Positions 53,443 through 62,742 of a stretch of 64,000 nt of DNA are shown one piece after another (position 1 is the stretch's first letter; each line of letters starts with the position of its first letter). A model generated the notes under the pieces. It was not told the origin of the DNA. It made no database searches and saw nothing but the letters and a program-made list of their open reading frames with translations. The stretch covers positions 186,001 to 250,000 of the forward strand of contig JBNOAI010000005.1 in the NCBI GenBank assembly GCA_050283925.1. Reading direction: 5' to 3'. The position numbers and the translations under genes were made by a program. This DNA is from ZC4RG25 sp023428365 (GTDB lineage: Bacteria; Pseudomonadota; Alphaproteobacteria; Rhizobiales; Hyphomicrobiaceae).

Positions 53443-54315
53443 CTAGCCAAGCCGCATCATACTGCGGCAGAACGTATTGCCGATCCGCATCTGCCCGTCT
53501 TCCAGGCCGACGTCGATCAGGCAGGTCGAACGGTTCTCGAAGTGCATGCCCTGCTGATCGGTGCCGCCGCCTCGTCCCTGACCAGATCCGATGCCGAGAC
53601 TACGCTCCTGCTGCTGTTGGCTGTCATCGCTGGATGATTGCGCCGTGCCGCTCATGCTGCCTTGTTGCTGCTGTTGCATCCCCATGCTGCCTTGCTGCTG
53701 ACGTCCCCAGCCGCCGCCGGACTGTTGGCTGCCCATCATCCGATCGCGCATCCGTTCAGCCACACGATTAGCGATTGGACCACCGAAGTTGCCTGATTCC
53801 TGAATCACCACAGCCACACGAGCGGATTGCTGGCCGGGCATCATCTGGATATCGCGAACGCGCATGTCGATGTTGTAATCGCTCACCAGCTTCCGGCCTT
53901 GCAGGGCACTGGCGGCGTGGCCGAGCGCATCCGTGACCGTCTCCTCAGTGGCGTGAGCGATGGTCGTCGCAACATGGCGATCACCCAGATACAACTCGGA
54001 GCTCGTCGTGATCTGGGCGTCCGGATCGAGATACTGGTTCAGATACTGGCGCAGAGCGGCGGGATCCTGCGTGCGGGCCGTCCGCTGCAAAACCTGCTGC
54101 ACGTCGCCGAAGAATTGGCGAATGTTCTGTTCCGTGAGCCGTTGTCCGACCTGCTGATTCATGGGCTGCTGGGACTGCTGCTGACCCATCGAGCGCTGAC
54201 CCATCTGCTGCTGCGACTGGCCCGTTTGCTGCTGGCCTGAACCTGTTTGAGCGAATGCAACCGGAGACAAGGCGGTGCTCACGCAAAGCGCCGCGACGTA
54301 GAGCGAAGTCTTCAC
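53443..54315 (-). CDS. Secreted Gln/Gly/Met-rich protein of unknown function
   Basis: 290 residues. A signal peptide (1-22, ending VAFA) is followed by a Q/S/M-rich low-complexity stretch (24-56), a folded part of about 115 residues (LTEQNIRQFFGDVQQVLQR ... VAVVIQES, 60-174) with an alpha/beta pattern loosely like NTF2/SnoaL folds, a second long Q/G/S/M-rich region (195-257), and a short C-terminal part with C265 and C283, possibly a disulfide. I know no family for it. The start is GTG 54315 with AAGGAG upstream. A perfect GGAAC-N16-CGTT promoter at 54354-54378 marks it as a general-stress gene, and a strong terminator isolates it as one unit. Confidence 0.8.
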   Translation of the reverse strand: MKTSLYVAALCVSTALSPVAFAQTGSGQQQTGQSQQQMGQRSMGQQQSQQPMNQQVGQRLTEQNIRQFFGDVQQVLQRTARTQDPAALRQYLNQYLDPDAQITTSSELYLGDRHVATTIAHATEETVTDALGHAASALQGRKLVSDYNIDMRVRDIQMMPGQQSARVAVVIQESGNFGGPIANRVAERMRDRMMGSQQSGGGWGRQQQGSMGMQQQQQGSMSGTAQSSSDDSQQQQERSLGIGSGQGRGGGTDQQGMHFENRSTCLIDVGLEDGQMRIGNTFCRSMMRLG

Positions 54316-54353
54316 GGGCGTTCTCCTTCATGACGTGTTGTAGGTGCCGCGAA

Positions 54354-54378
54354 AACGTCGCCACTTCAGGTGAGTTCC
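54354..54378 (-). promoter_or_regulatory. Sigma-EcfG (general stress response) promoter
   Basis: On the minus strand GGAAC (54378-54374) and CGTT (54357-54354) are separated by exactly 16 bases, a perfect EcfG consensus. The -10 ends 38 bases before the GTG start at 54315, the same layout as the box at 8868-8892. Confidence 0.82.
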
Positions 54379-54568
54379 TCAGCGGGAAGGGGCCTATTTG
54401 AGATTTGCGCAGGCGGTCTTCTGGCCGTCCGGCGTCGGTCAGCTAAGGGGTGGGTTGATGGCGATTGGTCCGATGGACCAAGGTCGCGGCATGAGCTGTC
54501 GGCGAGCGTCAGCCAGACGTCAGAATGCCGTGCTCAGGCATCGCCGTTCAGCCCGAACACGTCATTCG

Positions 54569-54584
54569 CATAATATATATTATG
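54569..54584. repeat. AT-rich 16-base perfect palindrome
   Basis: CATAATATATATTATG is its own reverse complement. It lies in a local AT-rich patch between pepA and the Q-rich gene, about 190 bases upstream of the EcfG promoter. It could be a regulator site or simply a DNA-melting/curved element. Confidence 0.6.
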
Positions 54585-54653
54585 GAAAATATAAGCTTGA
54601 GATGGCAACTTAATCAGATAGATCTCACCGCCAGAAATTTCATCGGAGTGCCG

Positions 54654-56189
54654 TTAGGCCTTCTCCGGCTTCTCGTACTTGTCGGCAACCATGCGGTCCA
54701 ACAGCCTCACGCCCCAACCAGACGCCCAACTCTGGCTGATGTCGGTCTTGGTCGAATCCATGGCCACACCTGCCACGTCCAGATGCGCCCACGGCGTCTC
54801 GCGGATGAACCGCTGCAGGAACTGCGCGGCCGTGATGGCCCCGCCCAGCCGCCCGCCGATGTTCTTCATGTCGGCCGTGCGTGAGTCGATCATCTTATCG
54901 TAGGCGGTAGCCAGCGGCATGCGCCAGACGAGTTCGCCAGTCTCCTGGCCTGCCTCGATCAGTTCAGCCGCCAACTTGTCATCATTGGAGAACAGTCCCG
55001 CGTACACCTTGCCGAGCGCAACCATGATAGCGCCGGTCAGCGTGGCGAGGTCGACGATCAGACGCGGCTTGAAGCGTTCCTGCGCGTACCAGAGCACATC
55101 AGCGAGAACCAGCCGGCCTTCGGCATCGGTGTTGAGAACCTCGATGGTCTGGCCGGACATCGAGGTGACGACATCGCCCGGACGCTGCGCCGAACCGGAC
55201 GGCATGTTTTCCGTCAGCCCCAGCAGTCCCACAGCATTGACCGCTGCGCCGCGCTGCGCCAGTGCCAGCATCAGACCGGCGACGCAAGCAGCGCCGCCCA
55301 TGTCACCTTTCATGTCCTCCATGCCGCCGGCGGGCTTCATGGAGATGCCGCCGGTATCGAAGCACACGCCTTTGCCAACGAAGCAGATCGGTTTGGCACG
55401 CTTCGACTTGGCCCCATGCCACTGCAGGATGGCGATCCGCGACGGCCGGACACTGCCTTGGCCCACGGCCAGCAGCGCCTCCATCTTCAGCGCCTTCATG
55501 GCATCGACGTCGAGAATTTCGACTTCCAGCCCCGCCGCAGTAAGCTCCTGCATCCGCTCGGCAAATTCGACCGGTCCGAGGATATTTGCGGGCTCGTTGA
55601 CAAGGTCGCGGGCCAGGAACATCCCGTCGGCGACGGCCTTGCGCTTGGCAAACTCGGCACGTGCCGTGTCCGGGTCATCGGTGTGAATCACCAGCTTGGT
55701 GAGACCGTTCTCCTGCTTTTTCTCGGCATCGTCTTCACGGCGTGACTTGGTTGCGTATTTCTGGAAGCGATAGCTGCGCAGCACGGCACCGAATGCGAGG
55801 TCAGCCGCAATGTCGGCAGCCTTGCGATCGCCGTAGTCGTTGAGCTCGGCGATCAGGCTGGCCGCGGCACCCTTTCGCGCCGTCAGCTGCGCGTAGATAT
55901 AGCCGCCCAGATTGACCCAATCCGTCTCTTTGGCCTGCGTGGGCGATCCCACGCCGATCACAAGCAGGCGCTTTGCGTCGAGTTGCGGCTGGGCCAACAG
56001 CTCGATGGATGTCTTAGATTTTCCTTTGAAATCTACGGCCTGAGCGGCTTGAAGCAAAGCGCTCTTAGCTGTCTGGTTGAGCTCCCGCGCCTGCGGACCA
56101 AGCACCAATTCCTGGCCGCACAGCACTGCAGCCGTGGGCTGCAGCGGCGTCGACAGCGATGCAAATTCAATAACCAGAGCGTCAGCCAT
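54654..56189 (-). CDS. pepA: Leucyl (cytosol) aminopeptidase
   Basis: 511 residues of peptidase family M17. The C-terminal catalytic domain has the dinuclear-metal motifs VGKGVCFDTGGISMKP and the family signature NTDAEGRLVLADVL, with the conserved lysine, aspartates and glutamate. The N-terminal domain is the usual macro-like regulatory domain. It removes N-terminal residues from peptides as a cytoplasmic hexamer; E. coli PepA also binds DNA. ATG 56189 is chosen over a longer frame from 56249. It is divergent from lptF. Confidence 0.95.
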   Translation of the reverse strand: MADALVIEFASLSTPLQPTAAVLCGQELVLGPQARELNQTAKSALLQAAQAVDFKGKSKTSIELLAQPQLDAKRLLVIGVGSPTQAKETDWVNLGGYIYAQLTARKGAAASLIAELNDYGDRKAADIAADLAFGAVLRSYRFQKYATKSRREDDAEKKQENGLTKLVIHTDDPDTARAEFAKRKAVADGMFLARDLVNEPANILGPVEFAERMQELTAAGLEVEILDVDAMKALKMEALLAVGQGSVRPSRIAILQWHGAKSKRAKPICFVGKGVCFDTGGISMKPAGGMEDMKGDMGGAACVAGLMLALAQRGAAVNAVGLLGLTENMPSGSAQRPGDVVTSMSGQTIEVLNTDAEGRLVLADVLWYAQERFKPRLIVDLATLTGAIMVALGKVYAGLFSNDDKLAAELIEAGQETGELVWRMPLATAYDKMIDSRTADMKNIGGRLGGAITAAQFLQRFIRETPWAHLDVAGVAMDSTKTDISQSWASGWGVRLLDRMVADKYEKPEKA

Positions 56190-56487
56190 GACCAACCTTG
56201 TGATGAGCGAGTTCTGCCGCGTGAAGGCGACCACGGTGTGGCCCCCCAAATGTTCGCGTAGCGCGATCGGCGGGCAGTTAATCTGTGGAGAGTTACGCTG
56301 ATCTCAAGCTTAGACGGTCGCCTGCGAAGTGCAAGAGTGGCATCAGGAATTCTCGCTTGGGCGAGCAGCGGGCCGAATTTCCGCCACCGTGCTATGAGAC
56401 CCCGGCGATACGGGGGAGCACGGAGCAGAACTTGGCGCCGGCTGATAGGGATTTTGACCGACTGCAGGGACGAGGCGGCATGGTGTC

Positions 56488-57696
56488 ATGACCATCTTTG
56501 GCCGCTATGTATTCCGTCAGGCGAGCGGCGCGCTGCTGCTGATTTTGCTATCGCTTTCCGGCGTGGTGTGGATTTCGCTCGCACTACGCCAGCTCAACCT
56601 CGTCACCAGCAAGGGTCAGGACGCCTGGGTGTTCCTGGTCATGACCACCCTGGCACTGCCGAATCTCATGGTGCTGATCGCGCCGATCGCGCTGCTGATC
56701 GCAACGATCCACACGCTCAACCGTCTCAACGGCGATAGCGAACTGATCGTTCTGACAGCCTCCGGGGCGACGATCTGGACGGTCGCGCGGCCACTGCTGT
56801 TGCTTGGCGCCATCGTCTCCACCGCCGTCGGCGTCGTCAATCACGTCGGCTTGCCGTGGAGCCTCAGGCTGCTCAAGGAGTATGTCGTTGAAGTTCGCAC
56901 CGACTTGATTTCCCAGGTGCTTCAGCCCGGGCAGTTCTCCAGTCCCGAGGACAATCTCACCTTCCATATCCGCGAGCGCACCTATTCCGGCGAGATGCTC
57001 GGCATCCTCATGCACGATGCGCGAGACAAGAAGCAGGTGGTTTCATACCTCGCCGAGCGCGGCGCGATCGTGAAGCAGGGCAACTCGTCATTCATCATCA
57101 TGACGCAGGGTCATATCGTGCGCCTGCCCGAGGGCAATGCCGCGCCGCACATCGTCACCTTCGACAACTACGCGATCGATCTCAATCAGTTCGACGCAGA
57201 TGAAGAAATCAAAGGCTTCAAACCGCGCGAGCGCTATCTGTCCGAGCTGCTGAACCCGACTCCGGAGGACTTGGCCGGGCGCAATCAGGCCGGGCATATC
57301 CGGTCAGAGTTGCACGAGCGAATATCCAGCCCGTTGTATCCCTTGGCTTTTGTCATGATCGCGGTGGCATTCGCGGGACAGGCTCGCTCGACGCGTCAGA
57401 ACAGAATGGAAGGTGTTGTTACCGCATTTCTGATTGCGGCAGCGTGCCGTGGCGGCGGCTTGGCGGTCAACAATCTGGTGGTGGTCCACGCCTGGACCGT
57501 CTCCTTGATGTATCTGTTACCGCTCAGCGCCATTTTGCTGTCCCTCTTCGTGATGCGCATCGGCGCACGACCACGTGGCGGGCCCGGTCCGCTGGAGCGC
57601 CTGGTGATCCTGCTGACTCCACCGGACTGGATGCGGAATAGGCTGAGCATCGCGCGCGGCCCACGTGCAGCCGGGCGACTGGGAGCTGGAAGCTGA
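56488..57696 (+). CDS. lptF: LPS export permease LptF
   Basis: 402 residues, YjgP/YjgQ family. Three N-terminal membrane helices (about 10-32, 50-75, 95-118), a periplasmic beta-jellyroll (about 130-270) and three C-terminal helices (about 275-370). With LptG and the ATPase LptB it extracts lipopolysaccharide from the inner membrane. ATG 56488 is used; another ATG lies at 56480 in a different frame. The lptG start follows the stop after one base, so they are one operon. Confidence 0.93.
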   Translation: MTIFGRYVFRQASGALLLILLSLSGVVWISLALRQLNLVTSKGQDAWVFLVMTTLALPNLMVLIAPIALLIATIHTLNRLNGDSELIVLTASGATIWTVARPLLLLGAIVSTAVGVVNHVGLPWSLRLLKEYVVEVRTDLISQVLQPGQFSSPEDNLTFHIRERTYSGEMLGILMHDARDKKQVVSYLAERGAIVKQGNSSFIIMTQGHIVRLPEGNAAPHIVTFDNYAIDLNQFDADEEIKGFKPRERYLSELLNPTPEDLAGRNQAGHIRSELHERISSPLYPLAFVMIAVAFAGQARSTRQNRMEGVVTAFLIAAACRGGGLAVNNLVVVHAWTVSLMYLLPLSAILLSLFVMRIGARPRGGPGPLERLVILLTPPDWMRNRLSIARGPRAAGRLGAGS

Positions 57697-57697
57697 C

Positions 57698-58792
57698 ATG
57701 ACGTCCGGCCTCACCCTGAAGATGTACATCGCACGCAAGTTCCTGTTCGCGATCTTTGGGACGTTTGCGATCTGCTGCGTCCTGATCTTCATGATCGATT
57801 TCGTCGAGATGCTCCGTCAGGCCGGAAAGCGCGGCACGGTCCCGGCCACGACGCTGGTCTGGCTTACGCTACTGCGCCTCCCCGCTTACACCGAGATCCT
57901 GTTGGCCTTCGCGGTCCTGGTCGGCAGCATCGGCAGTCTGCTGCAACTCAGCCGAAAGAGCGAGCTTGCGGTCATTCGCGCTGCGGGCATGTCGGCTTGG
58001 CAGTTTTTGGCGCCGGGCGTGTTCGTGGCAGCTGTCCTCGGCGTGCTGGCGGTCACATTCTATAATCCGATGGCGGCCACGGCTCGCACCGAATCCGAGC
58101 GGCTGTTTTCAGAAGCCTTTGGACGCGAAGCCAATTTTCTGCGCACCAAGGGTGCCGGCTCCTGGCTCCGGCAGGACGGTGCGGACGGGTCTTCGGTCAT
58201 CAGCGCGGGCGGTGTTGCCGATGGCGGGCTGAAGCTCTTCTCCGTCGACATCATCCAGTATGACAAGGAGGGCCGCTTCGTCGAACATATCGAGGCGGAG
58301 CGGGCATCTCTTCTCGACGGCTACTGGCAACTCGAGAAGGTCATGGTTGCAGCCCCCGGGCGCGAACCTGAACGATTCCAGAGCTATCTGGTCAGCACCT
58401 ACCTGACACCCGAACGCCTCCAGGATGCGCTGGGCACTGTCATTTCCGTTTCGTTCTGGGAGCTCCCTGGACTGATTGCCGCCGCCGAGCAGTCAGGTCT
58501 GTCGGCTGCGCCTTACCGGATCCAGTACGAACTGCTGCTATCACGGCCACTTCTCTTGATCTGCATGGTTCTTTTGGCAGCAACTGTGTCGTTGAGGTCA
58601 TTCCGATCGGGCGGCATCCAGACTATGGTGATCACAGGGATGATTGGGGGCTTCGGGTTTTTTCTTCTAGCGGAAATTTCCCGGCAGGTTGGGGTTGCCG
58701 GCCTTGTATCGCCGAGAGTGGCGATATGGGTGCCGGTGGTGACGGCTGCCCTCGCGACTTTGACGGTGTTGCTGCACCAGGAGGACGGTTGA
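57698..58792 (+). CDS. lptG: LPS export permease LptG
   Basis: 364 residues, the partner of LptF with the same plan: helices near 8-30, 52-75 and 95-117, a periplasmic domain (about 125-255) and three C-terminal helices from about 265. The RKSELAVIRAAGMS segment between helices 2 and 3 is the coupling helix that contacts LptB. ATG 57698 follows the lptF stop directly. lptD starts at the base after its stop codon. Confidence 0.93.
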   Translation: MTSGLTLKMYIARKFLFAIFGTFAICCVLIFMIDFVEMLRQAGKRGTVPATTLVWLTLLRLPAYTEILLAFAVLVGSIGSLLQLSRKSELAVIRAAGMSAWQFLAPGVFVAAVLGVLAVTFYNPMAATARTESERLFSEAFGREANFLRTKGAGSWLRQDGADGSSVISAGGVADGGLKLFSVDIIQYDKEGRFVEHIEAERASLLDGYWQLEKVMVAAPGREPERFQSYLVSTYLTPERLQDALGTVISVSFWELPGLIAAAEQSGLSAAPYRIQYELLLSRPLLLICMVLLAATVSLRSFRSGGIQTMVITGMIGGFGFFLLAEISRQVGVAGLVSPRVAIWVPVVTAALATLTVLLHQEDG

Positions 58793-61258
58793 GTGAAGCG
58801 TCGAGCACGGCCAATGACCGGTCGTAGCACCACGCGGCGATCATCAATCCGCTATGTTTTAGCGGGTGTGAGCGTTTGCGCGCTCACCGTCACGCTTGCG
58901 ATCCATACGGCGCGCGCTCAGGATCCGTCCGTCATCACGCCGGCGACGACGATGCTTCCAACCGAGATCAACAAGCGGCCGGCCGCGCCTTCGGCGTTTC
59001 CGAAAGCCAAGGGCGGATTGATTGGGCCGATCCAGAAGATTGATCAGAATCAGCCGCTTTACCTTCAGGGCGACGAGCTGATCTATGACAACCAGGGCAA
59101 CAGGATTGCTGCCCGTGGCAACGTCGAAATCTACTACAACAACTACATTCTGACGGCTGACGAGGTCACATACGACCAGAACGCCAATACGCTGACCGCT
59201 GTCGGCAACGTCACCCTGAAGGAGCCCAACGGCCTCATCACGCGCGGCGAGCGCATCACGCTGACGGATGATTTCCGCGACGGCTTCGTCCAGTCGCTGA
59301 GTGTCACGGCCCGCGATGACACGCGGATCGCGGCGGAACGTGCCAACCGGCGCGACGGCAACATCACCGAGTTCGAGAACGCAAGGTTTACGCCGTGTAA
59401 GACCGAGGGAGCGATGCCTCCGCTCTGGTGCTTGAGCGCATCGCGCATCGTCCACGATCAGTCGGCGGCAACGATCACCTATCAGGACGCGCAGTTCGAG
59501 CTGTTCGGCTATCCGATCTTCTACCTGCCCTACTTCCAGCACGCCGATCCGTCGGTGAAGCGTCAATCGGGCTTCCTGCTGCCGTCGTACTCGAATTCAA
59601 CCACGCTCGGCTTCGGCGTAGAGGTACCGTATTACTTCGCGCTGGCGCCGAACTACGATTTTACCTTCCATCCCATGTACCTCGCCAAGCAGGGCGTGCT
59701 GTGGCAGGGCGATTGGCGTCACCGTGTGTCGTTCAACGGCATCACCGGTACGTACTCGGTGAAGCTCGCGGGGATCGATCAAGACGCGAGCGATCTGCCC
59801 GGTACACCGGCTGATAATGAACGCTTTGACGGCTGGCGCGGCAGCATCCAGACCAAGGGTAAGTTTTCACTCTCGTCCTGGTGGAGTTTTGGCTGGGATG
59901 TCACCCTGGAAAGCGACGACTATTTCCGGCGCTTCTACAAGCTCGACAACATTTTGCAGACCGATCGCGTCAACAACATTTATATGACCGGGATCAGCGA
60001 GCGGAATTACTTCGGCGTCAACCTCTATCACTTCGGCAGTCTGTATTTTAACGACTCCGATCTGAGCAATGGCCGCGTCCACCCGATTGTCGACTACAAC
60101 TATATCTTCGCCGACCCGGTTCTGGGCGGTGAGCTGGGCTTCAATTTGAATGCTCTGAGCTTTACCCGCAGCTATGGTTCTGGTGTTCCGTACGCAGGTG
60201 AAGAGAACTCGATGAGCCGCATCGTCGCCGATGTGAATTGGCGGCGGAAGTTCATCGATCCGATTGGTCAGACGTTCACGCCGTTTGCAAGCGTGCGCGG
60301 TGACGTCTATGCGCTGACCAATTACGTCGATCCAATGACCGGCGATCTCATTGATGATGACGTTGTGACTCGTGGCTTGGCGACGGCTGGTTTGCTGTAT
60401 GCCTACCCGTTCGTCACGAACACCTATTCCGGGTCACACGTCGTCGAACCGGTAGGTCAGATCATTGCTCGCCAGGCGAAGGTGGATCAGCGCGGCCTGC
60501 CGAACGAAGACGCACGCAGCCTCGTGTTCGACGATACGAACCTGTTCGAAGTCGATAAGGTCTCGGGTCTTGATCGCGTTGAAACCGGCACGCGCGCCAA
60601 CGTCGGCCTGCAATATACCTTCCAGTCGAATAGCGGCGGTTATGCGCGGTTCCTCGCGGGCCAGAGTTTCCATCTCGCCGGCGACAATATTTATCGGAAC
60701 GATGGCGTCGATGCCGACGGCGTTCCGATTTTCTCGCCGATCAACGGTCTTGAGACGCGTTCATCGGATTATGTTCTGGCTGGCTATTTCGCGCCGTCGT
60801 CAGTGTTCCGCACCATTGCTCAGACGCGGTTTGACGAGAACGATCTGGATATCCGTCGCGCGGACGTCTTCGCTGAAGTCAACTACGGGCCGCTCCTCGC
60901 ACAAGCGACCTATACCTATAGCGCGTTTTCACCACTCACGGGCATGCGCACGGATGAACAGGATATCTTTGCTCTTGGTGGCCTGAAGTTGACCGACAAC
61001 TGGAGCATTCTCGCGTCGATGCGCTACGACATCGATGCTGGGGAGCGCATTCAGGACGCGATTGCCTTGCGCTATGCCGACGACTGCTTCGTTCTGACCG
61101 CAACTTATACCGAAACGTTCATCGACGACCCGACACGCCAGCTTGAGCAGGACCGCACACTTATGTTGCGTTTCGAACTCAAGCACCTCGGCGAATTCCG
61201 CTACAAGACCGACTCTCTCGACTTCTTCTTTGCCGAGAACCAGACGACGCAGCAGTAG
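58793..61258 (+). CDS. lptD: LPS-assembly outer membrane protein LptD
   Basis: 821 residues. A signal peptide (about 15-44, ending TARAQ) precedes the periplasmic OstA/LptA-like beta-jellyroll (about 85-185, DELIYDNQGNRIAARGNVEIYY) and a C-terminal beta barrel with the LptD segments YQDAQFELFGYPIFYLPYF and HPIVDYNYIF. It inserts LPS into the outer leaflet with LptE. Two cysteines near residues 202 and 213 (TPCK, LWCL) and one near the C-terminus (DDCFVL) may form disulfides. The GTG start at 58793 is immediately after the lptG stop. Confidence 0.94.
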   Translation: MKRRARPMTGRSTTRRSSIRYVLAGVSVCALTVTLAIHTARAQDPSVITPATTMLPTEINKRPAAPSAFPKAKGGLIGPIQKIDQNQPLYLQGDELIYDNQGNRIAARGNVEIYYNNYILTADEVTYDQNANTLTAVGNVTLKEPNGLITRGERITLTDDFRDGFVQSLSVTARDDTRIAAERANRRDGNITEFENARFTPCKTEGAMPPLWCLSASRIVHDQSAATITYQDAQFELFGYPIFYLPYFQHADPSVKRQSGFLLPSYSNSTTLGFGVEVPYYFALAPNYDFTFHPMYLAKQGVLWQGDWRHRVSFNGITGTYSVKLAGIDQDASDLPGTPADNERFDGWRGSIQTKGKFSLSSWWSFGWDVTLESDDYFRRFYKLDNILQTDRVNNIYMTGISERNYFGVNLYHFGSLYFNDSDLSNGRVHPIVDYNYIFADPVLGGELGFNLNALSFTRSYGSGVPYAGEENSMSRIVADVNWRRKFIDPIGQTFTPFASVRGDVYALTNYVDPMTGDLIDDDVVTRGLATAGLLYAYPFVTNTYSGSHVVEPVGQIIARQAKVDQRGLPNEDARSLVFDDTNLFEVDKVSGLDRVETGTRANVGLQYTFQSNSGGYARFLAGQSFHLAGDNIYRNDGVDADGVPIFSPINGLETRSSDYVLAGYFAPSSVFRTIAQTRFDENDLDIRRADVFAEVNYGPLLAQATYTYSAFSPLTGMRTDEQDIFALGGLKLTDNWSILASMRYDIDAGERIQDAIALRYADDCFVLTATYTETFIDDPTRQLEQDRTLMLRFELKHLGEFRYKTDSLDFFFAENQTTQQ

Positions 61259-61317
61259 TTGCGTCGTCCGCCGACCCGCCAAAGCGCGGAGTTTTGGCAT
61301 CAGCAGGCCATCCCTGC

Positions 61318-61337
61318 CTTCGCATTGCCATGCGAAG
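61318..61337 (+). other. Hairpin between lptD and surA
   Basis: CTTCGCAT (61318-61325), loop TGCC, ATGCGAAG (61330-61337): a perfect 8-base stem in the 161-base gap, with no following T-run. It may be a processing or weak termination site within the operon. Confidence 0.45.
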
Positions 61338-61419
61338 TGTGGATAATGCCGCCCATGAGACGAACAACCCGATATGCTAGGCGCGAGAATCGGGCTTCGA
61401 CGTAACAGAGCACATCAAG

Positions 61420-62739
61420 ATGAGGCGAGGTTCCAAACTGCGATATCGACCTTGGATCGGCCGGACCTGGGTAACGCTGGCGATGACGCTGGCGGCGCCC
61501 TCCGCCGCGTTCGCGCAAGGCAGCCAAACCCTGCCGGGCCTGATCGTGACTGTCCCGCCGAGTGGGGGAGCGCCCGCACAGCCACAACCTCAGGCAGCTC
61601 CTGCGCCGAGCAAGAGCAGCAAGGCCAAGCCGCCGGCTAAGTCCAAAGAGCGATCGGCCGCGCTCAATCCGGCAGGCTCCGGCTCAGGCAGCGGCTCAGC
61701 TCAATCTATCGTGGTACTCGTCAACGACGACCCCGTCACCGCTTACGAAGTGGAACAGCGCTCACGCATGATGGCGATGGGCGCCGACGTTGCAGAGCGT
61801 GCGCAGGCGACCTTCCAGAACCTGATCAAGCAGGACAGCACCACGGAACGCCTGAAGGCTATCCTCCAGGAAACGATCAAAGCCAACCAGGGAAAGTCGC
61901 GCGAACAGATTCTCGAGATTTTCGAACGCAGGAAGCAGGAGTACGGCCAAGCCTTGCAGCGGCAGGCCATGAACAGCGCGAAGGCGTCCCTGCTGCCGAA
62001 ATTCCGCAAGGGAGCGCTGGAGGAGCTGATCGAGGAGCGGCTGAAGCTTCAGGAAGCGACGCGCATCGGCGTCAGCATCGAAGAGGATCAAGTCGACAAT
62101 CTGATCAAGGGCATCGCCGAGCGCAACAAGATGACGCCAGAGCAGTTTGCCCAGCATCTCAAGAGTACGGGTGGCGACATCCAGAGCATGCGCTCACGTT
62201 TCAAGGCAATGCTCTCCTGGAACCAGGTGGTGCGTCGGCGTTTCAGCGCCATGGTCTCGGTCAACCAGCGCGAAATCGACCGCATGATCTCATCATCAAG
62301 CGACTCGATGGAAGAAGAAGTCGAGATGACGGTGCATAAGATCACGCTGTCGGTACCGGCCAAGATCAACCAGACGGTGATGGCGAAGCGGCTTGAGGAT
62401 GCTGAACGGATCATGCGGGGCTACAAGGGGTGCAGTTCATCTGCCGCTGTGGCCAAGGTTCATGACGCGAAATTCGATAATCTCGGGGTTCGCAAGCCTT
62501 CCAGCATTCCCGAGCCGACCCGCAGCCTGCTTCTGAACGCGAAGCCGGGCGAGATGGTGCCGCCCAACATGTCCACCCAGGGCGTGGAGTTGTATGCCTT
62601 ATGCGAGCGCAAGGTGACGACCGCTGACGAGAAGAAGCGTGATCAGGTTGCCCAGGAACTCCAACAGAAAGAGTTCGACGTTCTCGCGCGACGGCACCTA
62701 AGGGATCTACGCCAGGACGCGCATATCGAGTATCGTTGA
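61420..62739 (+). CDS. surA: SurA-like periplasmic chaperone with a degenerate parvulin domain
   Basis: 439 residues. A long signal peptide (about 1-33, ending AAFAQ) and a Pro/Ser/Lys-rich linker (35-92) precede a SurA N-terminal domain (about 95-240, VVLVNDDPVTAYEVEQRSRM, then LLPKFRKGALEELIEERLKLQEA). A later region (about 300-415) aligns with a parvulin domain but lacks its conserved His and Gly-rich residues; two cysteines occur there (YKGCSS, YALCERK). It should escort outer-membrane proteins such as LptD through the periplasm, probably without prolyl isomerase activity. pdxA follows after 3 bases. Confidence 0.85.
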   Translation: MRRGSKLRYRPWIGRTWVTLAMTLAAPSAAFAQGSQTLPGLIVTVPPSGGAPAQPQPQAAPAPSKSSKAKPPAKSKERSAALNPAGSGSGSGSAQSIVVLVNDDPVTAYEVEQRSRMMAMGADVAERAQATFQNLIKQDSTTERLKAILQETIKANQGKSREQILEIFERRKQEYGQALQRQAMNSAKASLLPKFRKGALEELIEERLKLQEATRIGVSIEEDQVDNLIKGIAERNKMTPEQFAQHLKSTGGDIQSMRSRFKAMLSWNQVVRRRFSAMVSVNQREIDRMISSSSDSMEEEVEMTVHKITLSVPAKINQTVMAKRLEDAERIMRGYKGCSSSAAVAKVHDAKFDNLGVRKPSSIPEPTRSLLLNAKPGEMVPPNMSTQGVELYALCERKVTTADEKKRDQVAQELQQKEFDVLARRHLRDLRQDAHIEYR

Positions 62740-62742
62740 GGT

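Larger units (their letters stand above)
54316..54653. other. Gene-free region upstream of the Q-rich gene
   Basis: 338 bases with no supported gene. It holds the sigma-EcfG promoter of the Q-rich gene (54354-54378) and an AT-rich part at 54560-54620 with a perfect 16-base palindrome. A TGAGAT/ATCTCA hairpin followed on the minus strand by a T-rich run may weakly terminate pepA. Confidence 0.6.

Noticed and set aside
53420..54300. Gln-rich coding repeats considered as a DNA repeat array or CRISPR
   Set aside because: The repeated CTGCTG-type triplets encode the low-complexity regions of one secreted protein. There are no regular spacers.
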